Positions 17,633 to 26,221 of a stretch of DNA of 46,307 nt are shown piece by piece. How positions within the stretch are numbered: the stretch's first letter is position 1; every line of letters starts with the position of its first letter. Below the pieces are notes generated by a model that was given only the letters and a program-made list of their open reading frames with translations, was not told where the DNA came from and did not search any database. Origin of the DNA: an uncultured Taibaiella sp. (GTDB lineage Bacteria > Bacteroidota > Bacteroidia > Chitinophagales > Chitinophagaceae); NCBI GenBank assembly GCA_937870855.1, contig CALMWT010000012.1:77170-123476 (forward strand). The letters are read 5' to 3'. Made by a program: the position numbers and the translations under genes.

Positions 17633-18795
17633 AAAAGCTTGCGATCATAGATTCACACCCCATCCAATACAATGCACCGGTTTTCAAACTTCTGGCCGAA
17701 CGAAAGCATGTACAGATAAAGGTGTTTTACACTTGGGGCGAGTCTGTTTTGCAAAAAAAGTTTGATCCAGGTTTCGGGAAAACTATTGAGTGGGATATTC
17801 CTCTGTTAGAGGGCTACGACTATCAATTTGTGGAAAATGTCGCACAAAATCCGAATGCAAGTTCATACTCTGGAATTGACAACCCCCATATTTTTCGCGA
17901 CATAGATGCCTGGCAGCCAGATTTTCTATTGATTTTTGGATGGAGTTTTAAAACTAATCTTCGAATACTCAGACATTATAGAGGAAAGATTCCAATCATA
18001 TTCCGTGGTGATTCTACTCTTCTTAGAGAAAAAAAAAGACTTAGTGTCAAAAAGGTTTTACGCAGACTATTTCTCACTTGGATATACCGGCATGTGGATG
18101 TAGCTCTTTATGTGGGAAGTAAGAATCGTGAATATTATCTGGCACACGGACTAAAACAGGAACAATTGGTTTACGCGCCACACGCTATAGATAATCATCG
18201 CTTTGCGGATTTGGATGAACAGAGAAATAATGAGGCCGCAGCCTGGCGCTCGGATTTGGGAATACCTACAGACCATCTTGTAGTTTTGTACGCCGGTAAG
18301 TTGGAGCCTGTAAAGAATTTGGATTTTGTTATTGACCTTGCTCAAGACATGCAAGAAATACCTCTAAGTTTTATAATAGTAGGAAACGGCCCGGAAGAAG
18401 CGCGACTAAAACAAAAAGCTTCTGCGTTAAAGCAGGTTAAGTTTATTGATTTTCAAAATCAAGGAAAGATGCCCTTAGTGTACCGACTTGGCGATGTGGT
18501 AATTCTATGCTCCCAAAGTGAAACCTGGGGTTTAGCGTTGAATGAAGCAATGTCATGTGGCAGAGCAGTGATGGCATCTTCAACTTGTGGTGGTGGAGCA
18601 GATTTGATACAGGAAGGTGCTAACGGTATCGTTTTCGAATTGAATGATAAGGAAAAAGTAAAACGATACCTTACCACGTTGCAAAGTAATCCGAATGAAT
18701 TAGCAATAGCAGGCAAGTTGTCGAAAAAAATTATAGCCGACTTCAGTTTTGCAAAAATTGCTGAGGCAATAGAATATACGTGTAATTCTAAATAA
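17629..18795 (+). CDS. Glycosyltransferase family 4
   Basis: 388 residues. KKLAIIDSHPIQYNAPVFKL is a common start of this GT4 subgroup. YAGKLEPVKNLDFVIDLAQ and LCSQSETWGLALNEAMSCG give the C-terminal donor site with E-x7-E. It overlaps the previous gene by four bases. It is the last gene before a 117-base gap that contains a good promoter candidate, so it may end the first transcription unit. Confidence 0.88.
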   Translation: MKKLAIIDSHPIQYNAPVFKLLAERKHVQIKVFYTWGESVLQKKFDPGFGKTIEWDIPLLEGYDYQFVENVAQNPNASSYSGIDNPHIFRDIDAWQPDFLLIFGWSFKTNLRILRHYRGKIPIIFRGDSTLLREKKRLSVKKVLRRLFLTWIYRHVDVALYVGSKNREYYLAHGLKQEQLVYAPHAIDNHRFADLDEQRNNEAAAWRSDLGIPTDHLVVLYAGKLEPVKNLDFVIDLAQDMQEIPLSFIIVGNGPEEARLKQKASALKQVKFIDFQNQGKMPLVYRLGDVVILCSQSETWGLALNEAMSCGRAVMASSTCGGGADLIQEGANGIVFELNDKEKVKRYLTTLQSNPNELAIAGKLSKKIIADFSFAKIAEAIEYTCNSK

Positions 18796-18840
18796 CATAG
18801 ATCATTTCAGACACCATTGAAATAAAAGATGAACAGTCGC

Positions 18841-18869
18841 TTTGAAACAAATCAAAAACTTTAATTTCG
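18841..18869 (+). promoter_or_regulatory. Candidate Bacteroidota promoter for the polymerase-exosortase unit
   Basis: TTTG at 18841-18844 is followed after 17 bases by TAATTTCG at 18862-18869. This matches the Bacteroidota TTG-N17-23-TAnnTTTG pattern with one T-to-C change. Transcription would begin near 18876, which favours the ATG at 18913 over the TTG at 18892. It would drive the genes from 18913 to 24084. Confidence 0.55.
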
Positions 18870-18912
18870 CAGCTGTGGCAATAGCAATTGTTTGCTCACC
18901 ACTATTGATATT

Positions 18913-20280
18913 ATGAAGTATATAATAGCAGTGCTTACGTGTGCAGGTTTGATTGTGATGTGGGGGTATAATCTGCTTCCGGCAATTGCTATTGCTTTGT
19001 GGGTATTTACAGCCTATGAATTATTTGTAAATGCCAATAAGAGACTGGCTTTCCGTGAATTTATGCTGACCTTATATGGGATGAATTTCTTGCTATCGCC
19101 AGCAATGACTTACCATACGCCGGATCTTGCGAATGGCTACCCCATGAAGATTCCAGAGGAGCAGTATTTCGAGATAGCTATTCCTGCTATGCTTTGCCTT
19201 CGCGCGGGTTTATATTGGATTAAAACAGAAATATTTTCTTTCAACTTTAATCTTGCCAAATTACAGGCAATAGCTAACCAAGAAGTACTTAGGTTCTGGC
19301 TCATTGCCGGTGTCTTACTAAAACTAGTCTATCCTTTCGTTCCAGGTGATATTGGTTTCGTTATATACCTTCTTGCCACTGTTCGTTTTATAGCCGCGTT
19401 TAGTCTTTACGCAGTAGATGCCCGCAAGTACCGCTGGTGGTTGGTTTTGATTCTGTTTTTTGAAGTATCAAGTTCGGTGGCAAGCGGCATGTTTCATGAT
19501 ACCGTTATGTGGCTGATCTTTTTTGGTATTTATTGGTGTTTTTTGCGTAAGCCTTCTGTAGCAAAAAAAATAGCAATTGGCATCGCAGCTATAGCATGTT
19601 TTATTGTGTTGCAAGTTTCCAAAAGTACATATCGCCAGCAAGCAGGTGAGGGAGGTGACTTTGGAATTTTTGTAGAAATATTATCGGATAATGCAAGTAA
19701 AGGAGTATTTGCGGAAGAGAACGTAAATAGTTCTGTTAACCGTGTAAATCAGGCCTGGATTTTCGCAAGTACTATTCAAAATATGGATCGTCGGGGAGAT
19801 TTCCAGGGTTTACGATTAGTAGGCTTATACGCAGAAGCCGCACTCTTACCACGAGCTTTGGCACCCAATAAACTTTCTTCTGGAAATAAAGAAATATTCA
19901 GACGTTATTCGGGGCATTATCTGCGGGATGGAACTTCTATGGGGCTTGGCATCCTGGGAGATGGGTATGTGGCATTTGGTTATTTTGGTACCTTGATTTT
20001 TTGTCTCATACTGGGACTTTTGTTTGGTGTCGTATTTAAAATCGTTGAAGGATGGGCACGCATTTCACCCTATTTCATTTTGTTTATTTTTCCCGTATTA
20101 AATTATGCAGTTCGGCCGGATTGCGAAACTCAAACAATTATCACACACCTTGTAAAAGCCACTGTGCTATTTGGGTTGATGATGTTATACTATCGGCGGT
20201 ATTTCCGTAAACGTATCTATTTCTTGCAGAAGAAAGAAGACGATCAAGCTGAGAAAGTATTTAAACCATATCCAGCGTAA
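18913..20280 (+). CDS. Wzy-like polysaccharide polymerase (multi-pass membrane protein)
   Basis: 455 residues from the ATG at 18913. About ten hydrophobic stretches make it an integral inner-membrane protein. A large soluble segment in the middle (about residues 240-350) contains VNRVNQAWIF, EAALLPRALAP and GTSMGLGILGDGYVAFGYFG, a pattern seen in oligosaccharide repeat-unit polymerases and O-antigen ligase-like proteins. It should join undecaprenyl-linked repeat units in the periplasm. Wzy proteins have low sequence identity, so the call rests on topology, motifs and context. An exosortase gene ends the same unit, which recalls the Wzy-like proteins described beside XrtY-type exosortases. Confidence 0.7.
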   Translation: MKYIIAVLTCAGLIVMWGYNLLPAIAIALWVFTAYELFVNANKRLAFREFMLTLYGMNFLLSPAMTYHTPDLANGYPMKIPEEQYFEIAIPAMLCLRAGLYWIKTEIFSFNFNLAKLQAIANQEVLRFWLIAGVLLKLVYPFVPGDIGFVIYLLATVRFIAAFSLYAVDARKYRWWLVLILFFEVSSSVASGMFHDTVMWLIFFGIYWCFLRKPSVAKKIAIGIAAIACFIVLQVSKSTYRQQAGEGGDFGIFVEILSDNASKGVFAEENVNSSVNRVNQAWIFASTIQNMDRRGDFQGLRLVGLYAEAALLPRALAPNKLSSGNKEIFRRYSGHYLRDGTSMGLGILGDGYVAFGYFGTLIFCLILGLLFGVVFKIVEGWARISPYFILFIFPVLNYAVRPDCETQTIITHLVKATVLFGLMMLYYRRYFRKRIYFLQKKEDDQAEKVFKPYPA

Positions 20281-20289
20281 TTTATTTTT

Positions 20290-21358
20290 ATGAACGCCAC
20301 TCCAAAAAATATTGCTGAATTCGAGGCTTCAAAAATCTTTGAAAAATTAGAATTCAGACAGGCACCGTCGAATTATTCCGGGAAAATCCCATGGAAAATT
20401 CAATTACAGGTGGCTGCTACTAATGGTATACATTTCATACCATCCATAGGAAAACTGGATGAATATCCGATCCCCGAGATTCCCATAGAAAATTCCTACA
20501 ATCAGGATCTTTTATTAGACATTGGGTGTGGTTGGGGAAGATGGTTAGTGGCTTCCGGTAAAAAAAAGCTATATACCAATTGGACTTGATCTGCGATTGG
20601 AATTTTGTGAATCAGCTCTTGAAGTAATGGAAGCCTGCGATATCAAAGGATATACTTTAGTGGGAGATTTGCGAGAATTACCCTTTAAAGAAGGCGTGTT
20701 TTCCAAAGTATGGTCGTTTAGTGTAATTCAACATACTCACAAAGACCGCCTTTTAAACTGTATCAATCATATTTACCGGATATTGAAACAAACAGGCTCT
20801 TGTTGCTTAGAGTTTCCAAATAGAGATGGTTGGAGAAACAGGAGAGGACCAGTGATAAGAGAGGAAAGAAAAGGTGATGATTATAATTCATGGCGTGTAA
20901 GATATTATTCGATAAAGCAGTATAAGGAGATGTTTGAAAGCTTGTTTTCAAATTTTTCCTTTAGAAATCACAGCTTTTTGGGTATAGGGGTATTGCCTGA
21001 CGATCTCAAATACGCAAAAGGTCTCAAGAGTAGAATGAGCATAGCTTTTTCGTTACTGCTATCCGCTCTTACAAAATTGGTTAAGCCATTGAAATACTGG
21101 TCCGATAGCGTTTATGTAGAATGCACGAAAAATGAGCCGTCTTTAAATAAAAAAGCTATTGACGAATTTAAGATGCTGCATGCAACTCATCCGGGCAGGA
21201 ATTTGAACATACTATGTTTGTTGCAATGCCCCTTGTCGGGCGGTGAACTACAACTTGATGATACCGGCACACGATTGCTTTCGCAAGAAGCAGGTGTGTA
21301 CTTTCCAGTTAGGAACAATATACCTATTTTGGTTCCTTCGCAAGCTTGCCGTTTGTAA
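20290..21358 (+). CDS. Class I SAM methyltransferase with C-terminal Trm112-like domain, frame broken in an A8 run
   Basis: Two adjoining frames make one protein. The first (20290-20589) ends soon after DIGCGWGRWLVASG, the SAM-binding motif I. The second continues with IGLDLRLEFCESALEVM, FSVIQHTHKD and LKQTGSCCLEFPNRDG, the rest of a Methyltransf_11 fold. If the eight A residues at 20560-20567 were seven, the frames would join to give one protein of about 355 residues. The last 45 residues (CPLSGGELQLDD and VRNNIPILVP) look like a Trm112/YcaR-type zinc-ribbon-like domain with only one of the cysteines visible. Either the gene is mutated, or phase-variable, or made by slippage, or the base is a sequencing error. 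The start ATG at 20290 is nine bases after the polymerase stop. Confidence 0.78.
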
Positions 21359-21425
21359 GTCGCTTCAATGTCTTGTTTTTAAAAAGCTTTTTTTATTTTG
21401 GTACTTATCGCTATTCCACTGCAAC

Positions 21426-22415
21426 ATGATCGAGTACCTATTATTTGCCCCGTTTAAGCTTACAGGAGGAAAACCGGTTTTCCTTCCAGGCGGAAACAAA
21501 ATCCTTTTTCTCAGTTTACATCGGGTACGCACGTCTATTCCCTCCAATAGTTGCAATGCTTTTCTAGATATATCACCAGATAAGTTGGAAATCTTGTTGT
21601 TGCATCTTAAAAGTGTTGGTGCAGATTTTCTATCGGGAAAAGAATTCACAAATACAGAAGCGCCTTTACAAGTTCACATCACCCTCGATGATGGTTATAA
21701 AGACAATTTGATCAATGCTCTGCCGCTTTTCGAAAAGCATAGTATCCCTTTTACGCTTTTTCTAACAACAGGCATACCCGATAGAGAAGCTGTGCTTTGG
21801 TGGTACTTGTTAGAAGAACTATTTGCAAAGAAACTACACCTTAAAATCCCGCAGTTCAATATTGATATTAATGCGGCTAGAATAGATAAGGATAAAGAAG
21901 CCGACGTGTTTACATTTTTGCGAGGCTTCTTTCTTGAAAACTATGCTGCTTTTAAAGACATGATTGACGAGGCTTTGATCAAAGCAGGTGTTGATAATGC
22001 AGCTTTTCTTGAGCAACATGGGCTTAGTTGGGCAGATGTTCGAAAGCTTTGCAAAAGCAAGTTATGCACCATCGGAAATCATACCCACCATCATTTTTGC
22101 ATGAGTAAACTCTCGCCCAAAGCTGTGCTGAAAGAGATAGGTCATGCGCAGCAGCGGATAATTAAGGAAACTGGGACTACACCTCGCTCATTGGCGTTTC
22201 CCTTTGGAGCAAAAGAGGATATCATAGATCTTTCAAGATTGAAGGGATTACGTGTGCCTTATGCTTTTTCAACCGAAACCGGAATAATCAGAAACTTCGA
22301 CAAGGTGAACAAACTTAGTATTCCTCGTTATTTTTTAAATGAACAGATCACTCCTTTTTCTCTCAACATGATGATCAACGGCATGAGACACAGGGTGAAT
22401 AAATTGCTTTATTAG
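21426..22415 (+). CDS. NodB-type polysaccharide deacetylase
   Basis: 329 residues from the ATG at 21426. Open frame further upstream overlaps the methyltransferase gene and is not protein-like. VHITLDDGYKDN carries the catalytic aspartate pair of motif 1. GNHTHHHFCMS carries the H-T-x-x-H metal site of motif 2. SLAFPFGAKED is motif 3. These carbohydrate esterase family 4 enzymes remove N- or O-acetyl groups from sugars using a divalent metal. No signal peptide is clear, so it may act on a lipid-linked intermediate in the cytoplasm; that is inference. Confidence 0.87.
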   Translation: MIEYLLFAPFKLTGGKPVFLPGGNKILFLSLHRVRTSIPSNSCNAFLDISPDKLEILLLHLKSVGADFLSGKEFTNTEAPLQVHITLDDGYKDNLINALPLFEKHSIPFTLFLTTGIPDREAVLWWYLLEELFAKKLHLKIPQFNIDINAARIDKDKEADVFTFLRGFFLENYAAFKDMIDEALIKAGVDNAAFLEQHGLSWADVRKLCKSKLCTIGNHTHHHFCMSKLSPKAVLKEIGHAQQRIIKETGTTPRSLAFPFGAKEDIIDLSRLKGLRVPYAFSTETGIIRNFDKVNKLSIPRYFLNEQITPFSLNMMINGMRHRVNKLLY

Positions 22416-22426
22416 TCCTCCTTTAT

Positions 22427-23518
22427 TTGCACCACATCAAACTTATTTACGATTACTTCACACCTGCCTTTCGTGCAGGTGGGCCTACACAGTCGCTGGC
22501 GAATATGGTCTATAGCCTCCATCTTCCGCTAAGCATCATAGCTACCGATCAGGATTTGGATGGTACGAAACTCCAAGCAGCAACAGATCAGTGGGTGGCA
22601 TTATCAAAACAACATAAAGCATGGTATTGCTCCGCCGAAAATAGAGACATTCAACATCTGATAAACGAAAACGATACCCTTTTCATCAATTCTATCTTCT
22701 CTCATCACTTCAATTATCCGGCACTTATAAAGAGCAACGCAAAACGAAAAATCATTTCTCCGCGTGGTATGCTTGACCCTGGTTCTTTAAGCCAAAAGAA
22801 ATGGAAAAAGCAGCTTTATTTGGCCATGTGGAAACTACAAGGGCTACACAAACGGATAGAATGGCACGCCACTACCGAGCAGGAAAAGGAAAATATTCAC
22901 AAAGTATTCGGCACCAAAGCAAAAGTGTGGGTAGCACCTAACATTCCACGAGTATTGGAATTGCAGCAAACACAAAAACAGCAGAACGAACTCCGAATCT
23001 CAACCATCGCGGTGATAAGCCCCATGAAAAACCATTTGCTAATTGCAGAAGCACTAATTAGTGTGAAAGAAGCAGTAATTTGGGATATTTACGGACCGGT
23101 GAAAGATGCGAAATACTGGGCAGAGTGTCAGCTTATGATTTCTAAACTTCCTTCAAACATAGTAGTAAACTACCACGGTGATGTGCCGCCACCCGATGTG
23201 CCGCACGCCCTGAAAAATGCACACATCGCCATGCTGCCCAGCAAAAGCGAAAACTTTGGCCATTCTATTTTTGAAGCGATGACCGCAGGAAAACCCGTAA
23301 TTACCAGCCCCAACACGCCGTGGAACAGACTTGAAAATGCAAAAGCAGGAAAGAATGTGTCCATTAATGGCACTTCCGAATTGACTGCCGCTATTTCTTT
23401 CTTTGCCAATATGCCGCACAGCGAGTACGAACTTTGGAGCAAATCGTCCCGCGATTTTGCACTCGCATCTATTGATATGGAGGCTATCGAACAGCGGTAT
23501 TTAGAGATGTTTGCCTGA
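22427..23518 (+). CDS. Glycosyltransferase family 4 (TTG start)
   Basis: 363 residues. The TTG at 22427 gives HHIKLIYDYFTPAFRAGGPT, whose RAGGPTQSLANM is the N-terminal glycine loop of WcaI-like GT4 enzymes. The next ATG would delete that loop. ISPRGMLDPGSLSQKKWKK and PSKSENFGHSIFEAMTAGKP, the second with E-x7-E, confirm the family. It lies between the deacetylase and exosortase genes and is probably co-transcribed with both. Confidence 0.87.
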   Translation: MHHIKLIYDYFTPAFRAGGPTQSLANMVYSLHLPLSIIATDQDLDGTKLQAATDQWVALSKQHKAWYCSAENRDIQHLINENDTLFINSIFSHHFNYPALIKSNAKRKIISPRGMLDPGSLSQKKWKKQLYLAMWKLQGLHKRIEWHATTEQEKENIHKVFGTKAKVWVAPNIPRVLELQQTQKQQNELRISTIAVISPMKNHLLIAEALISVKEAVIWDIYGPVKDAKYWAECQLMISKLPSNIVVNYHGDVPPPDVPHALKNAHIAMLPSKSENFGHSIFEAMTAGKPVITSPNTPWNRLENAKAGKNVSINGTSELTAAISFFANMPHSEYELWSKSSRDFALASIDMEAIEQRYLEMFA

Positions 23519-23538
23519 TTTATTCCCACAGTTTTTGT

Positions 23539-24084
23539 ATGTCTATCAGCAGAGTTTTTCGCCATCAATATTTTCCCATTGCCCTTTTTCTGTTTCTGTA
23601 TGTTTTTTTCTATTTTGGAAATAAAGCCTACACAGGCCTCACCGTGCCGGGCAATGCTTACAGTCCTTTTTTAGATGAGCACCTCAACTATGTAAAATCC
23701 TTTCGCCGCTTTTTGCTGGAGGGTGCAGCCTTCGTTATTCGCCTGTTCGACCATCAAACTTTTATATACGAACATGGACTAAAAATGGAAACCGGACGCG
23801 GCGTAAAGCTCATTTATGCCTGCATGGGCTTTGCTATATTTAGCTTTTGGTGGGCTATGATTCTTGCTTTTCCCCAAAGCGTCAAAAACAAAATTTTATA
23901 TCTTGTCGGCGGCACAGCCATTATTATCTTCCTCAACATATTGCGCATAGCCTTTGTGGCACTGGCATACAACCGCTGGGGGCACTCGTCTATAGATCAT
24001 CACCTTATTTTTAATATTGTGGTGTATGGCATTTTATTCTTAATGCTTTATCGGTGGTTCAATATAAAACCTAAAGAAGAATGA
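23539..24084 (+). CDS. Exosortase/archaeosortase-family transpeptidase (compact Bacteroidota type)
   Basis: 181 residues with about five membrane segments. The exosortase catalytic triad is visible in the right order and spacing: C95 in IYACMGFAI, R136 in LNILRIAFVAL and H154/H155 in DHHLIFN. Exosortases cleave a C-terminal PEP-CTERM-like signal of exported proteins and are usually encoded with exopolysaccharide genes, to which the cleaved protein may be attached. The small size fits Bacteroidota exosortases such as XrtF or XrtY; the neighbouring Wzy-like and transferase genes favour the XrtY kind. The subtype is not proven and no substrate with a sorting tail is seen in this window. Confidence 0.85.
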   Translation: MSISRVFRHQYFPIALFLFLYVFFYFGNKAYTGLTVPGNAYSPFLDEHLNYVKSFRRFLLEGAAFVIRLFDHQTFIYEHGLKMETGRGVKLIYACMGFAIFSFWWAMILAFPQSVKNKILYLVGGTAIIIFLNILRIAFVALAYNRWGHSSIDHHLIFNIVVYGILFLMLYRWFNIKPKEE

Positions 24085-24493
24085 GGCACAGGAAGAAATT
24101 TTAGGCAACAAAGCATCATTTCGAAGTCGTTTTGCTTCAACCTGAAACCTTTACCTTTCAATTTGAACCTTTCACGCTTTAAAACGCAGGCGATAGGCAT
24201 CCCTTTTCTACCTTAATCTTTCATTTTAGATGAAAAACCTGACATTTTGTATCGTTTTGCCTTCTTTTCGATGCGTTTAGCTATTAAAATGCAAGCTAAA
24301 AAGTCAGGCGCTTTTTTTAAATGACATGTTTATTGTATTTTAAAAAGTAGCTATCTCAATATTGAAATCGCTGTTTCCTGTAATGCATCCGTTGTTATCA
24401 TTTTATAAAATAAAGTAACGCAAAAAGCCTTCAGGGCTTGGATAATTAGTTATTTTCGCGCCGTCTTCACACCCATATTCTGAAATTATTACA
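24085..24493. other. Intergenic region with diverged short repeats and an inverted repeat
   Basis: No gene is visible in these 409 bases. Two similar words (TTCAACCTGAAACCTTT at 24136-24152, TTCAATTTGAACCTTT at 24157-24172) stand about 21 bases apart. CCTGAC at 24238-24243 can pair with GTCAGG at 24303-24308, inside which TTTAGCT (24277-24283) can pair with AGCTAAA (24294-24300). A run of seven T follows near 24312. This could end transcription after the exosortase gene. An 18-base word at 24290-24307 recurs at 31643-31660. Confidence 0.5.
24451..24458 (+). promoter_or_regulatory. Candidate -7 promoter element before the carbamoyltransferase gene
   Basis: TATTTTCG followed by CG resembles the TAnnTTCG variant seen before other genes here and lies 35 bases before the ATG. 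No TTG is found at the usual -33 distance, so the assignment is weak. Confidence 0.35.
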
Positions 24494-26218
24494 ATGACAA
24501 TATTAGGTATCAACGCTTACCATGCCGATAGCTCTGCTGCCATCTTCGTAAATGGCGAAATGATTGCGGCTACGGAAGAAGAACGCTTTCGGAGAATAAA
24601 ACACTGGGCGGGTTTTCCGTCGGAGGCGGTAAAATTTTGCCTTCGGGAAGCTGGCGTTTCGCTAAAAGAGGTGGACTATGTGTGCATAGGGCGCGATCCC
24701 AAAGCAAAGCGCTGGAACAAAGTGAAGTATGTAGTAGGAAATCTGGGTAAAAAGAACACTTTGCTGGCCGATAGAATAAAAAATTCTAAGAAAGTTGCTT
24801 CGATAGAAACAGAACTTGCCACAATTAGCGGGCTAAGTGAGGAAGAAATAAAGCCTAAGATCAAAAATGTAGAGCATCACCGTAGCCATTTGGCCTCTGC
24901 ATTTTTTGCCAGCCCGTTCGATGAGTCGGCTATACTTTCTATTGATGGTTCGGGCGATTTTACCACCACTATGATAGCGGTGGGGCGCGGCAACCAGATA
25001 GAAGTGCTCGATTCAATGGATTTTCCGGTGTCTGCGGGTTTGTTTTATACTGCGTTTACGCAATATCTGGGCTTTCCGCACTATGGCGATGAGTATAAAG
25101 TGATGGGTCTTGCCCCCTACGGCGAGCCGAAATATGTGGAGCAGGTAAAACAGATTTTAAAGTTTGAAGACAATGGCTTGTTTAGCTGGGATGAAACTTA
25201 TTTTGCCGAGCCTACTGCCATAAAACTGGGCTACGATAATAATATTCCCACCGTGTCGGTGCTTTATAGCGAAAAGATGGAAACTTTATTTGGTAAAGCA
25301 AGGCAGCATGGTGAAGAGTTGACGCAGCATCATAAAGATATTGCGGCATCGGTGCAGCGTGTATGCGAAGAGCTGATTATTCATTTGCTCAACCATTTGC
25401 AAAAAAGGACGGGGCTAAAAAATGTTTGTATTGCGGGCGGTGTAGCACAAAATTCTGTGGCGAACGGTAAAGTTTTAAGCCGCACCAATTTCGAGCATTT
25501 GTACATTCCTTCTGCCGGTCACGATGCTGGTATTTCTATGGGCGCTGCGCTGTACGTTTACAATCATGAATTGAAGCAACCTCGCGGCAAAGCAATTTAT
25601 TCGGCCTATACAGGCAGCAGATTTACCAATGAAGAAATTGAAGCGTACCTGAAAGAGCGTGGTATAAGCTACACCCGCATGGATGATGATGCACTGTATG
25701 ATAAGGTTACGGAAAAACTCATAGAGCCGGGTGTAGTGGGGTGGTTTAGCGGCCGTGCAGAATTCGGACCGCGCGCACTTGGTGCAAGAAGCATTATTGC
25801 CGATCCGAGAAATGCAAAAGCCAAAGACCTGTTGAACGCCAAAATAAAAAGAAGAGAAAGTTTTCGCCCATTTGCTCCATCTATTTTGAAAGAATATACA
25901 GGAGACTATTTTACCAAAGTGGAAGACGTTCCTTTTATGGAAAAAGTATTTCCGATAAAACCTGAAAAACATAAAGAAATACCAGCCGTTACGCATGTGG
26001 ATGGCACTGGTAGATTGCAAACGGTGATGAAAGATGTAAGTCCGCGCTACTGGGCATTGATTGACCGCTTCAGAGAGAAAACAGGCGTGCCTATTTTGTT
26101 GAATACTTCTTTTAATGAAAACGAACCAATCGTAAATACTCCCGAAGAAGCATTGAACTGCTTTTTACGCACGCAGATGGATATGTTGGTTTTGGAAAAT
26201 TGTGTGATTGAGCGGTAA
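24494..26218 (+). CDS. NodU/CmcH-family carbamoyltransferase
   Basis: 574 residues, full length. ILGINAYHADSSAAIFVNG opens the N-terminal ASKHA-fold domain. HHRSHLASAFFASPFDES with ILSIDGSGDF is the metal and adenylate site. The C-terminal domain shows FSGRAEFGPRALGARSII and RRESFRPFAPSIL, the signature of the NodU C-terminal domain. These enzymes use carbamoyl phosphate and ATP to carbamoylate a hydroxyl, for example of Nod factors or antibiotic sugars. Here the likely acceptor is a sugar of the surface glycan. It begins a third transcription unit. Confidence 0.92.
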   Translation: MTILGINAYHADSSAAIFVNGEMIAATEEERFRRIKHWAGFPSEAVKFCLREAGVSLKEVDYVCIGRDPKAKRWNKVKYVVGNLGKKNTLLADRIKNSKKVASIETELATISGLSEEEIKPKIKNVEHHRSHLASAFFASPFDESAILSIDGSGDFTTTMIAVGRGNQIEVLDSMDFPVSAGLFYTAFTQYLGFPHYGDEYKVMGLAPYGEPKYVEQVKQILKFEDNGLFSWDETYFAEPTAIKLGYDNNIPTVSVLYSEKMETLFGKARQHGEELTQHHKDIAASVQRVCEELIIHLLNHLQKRTGLKNVCIAGGVAQNSVANGKVLSRTNFEHLYIPSAGHDAGISMGAALYVYNHELKQPRGKAIYSAYTGSRFTNEEIEAYLKERGISYTRMDDDALYDKVTEKLIEPGVVGWFSGRAEFGPRALGARSIIADPRNAKAKDLLNAKIKRRESFRPFAPSILKEYTGDYFTKVEDVPFMEKVFPIKPEKHKEIPAVTHVDGTGRLQTVMKDVSPRYWALIDRFREKTGVPILLNTSFNENEPIVNTPEEALNCFLRTQMDMLVLENCVIER

Positions 26219-26221
26219 GGA

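Noticed and set aside
21243..21425. Upstream extension of the deacetylase gene
   Set aside because: It overlaps the end of the methyltransferase-Trm112 frame and has no similarity to deacetylase N-termini.
25475..26020. 181-codon open frame on the minus strand
   Set aside because: It is antisense to the carbamoyltransferase gene, whose motifs are complete, and its protein has no recognisable feature.
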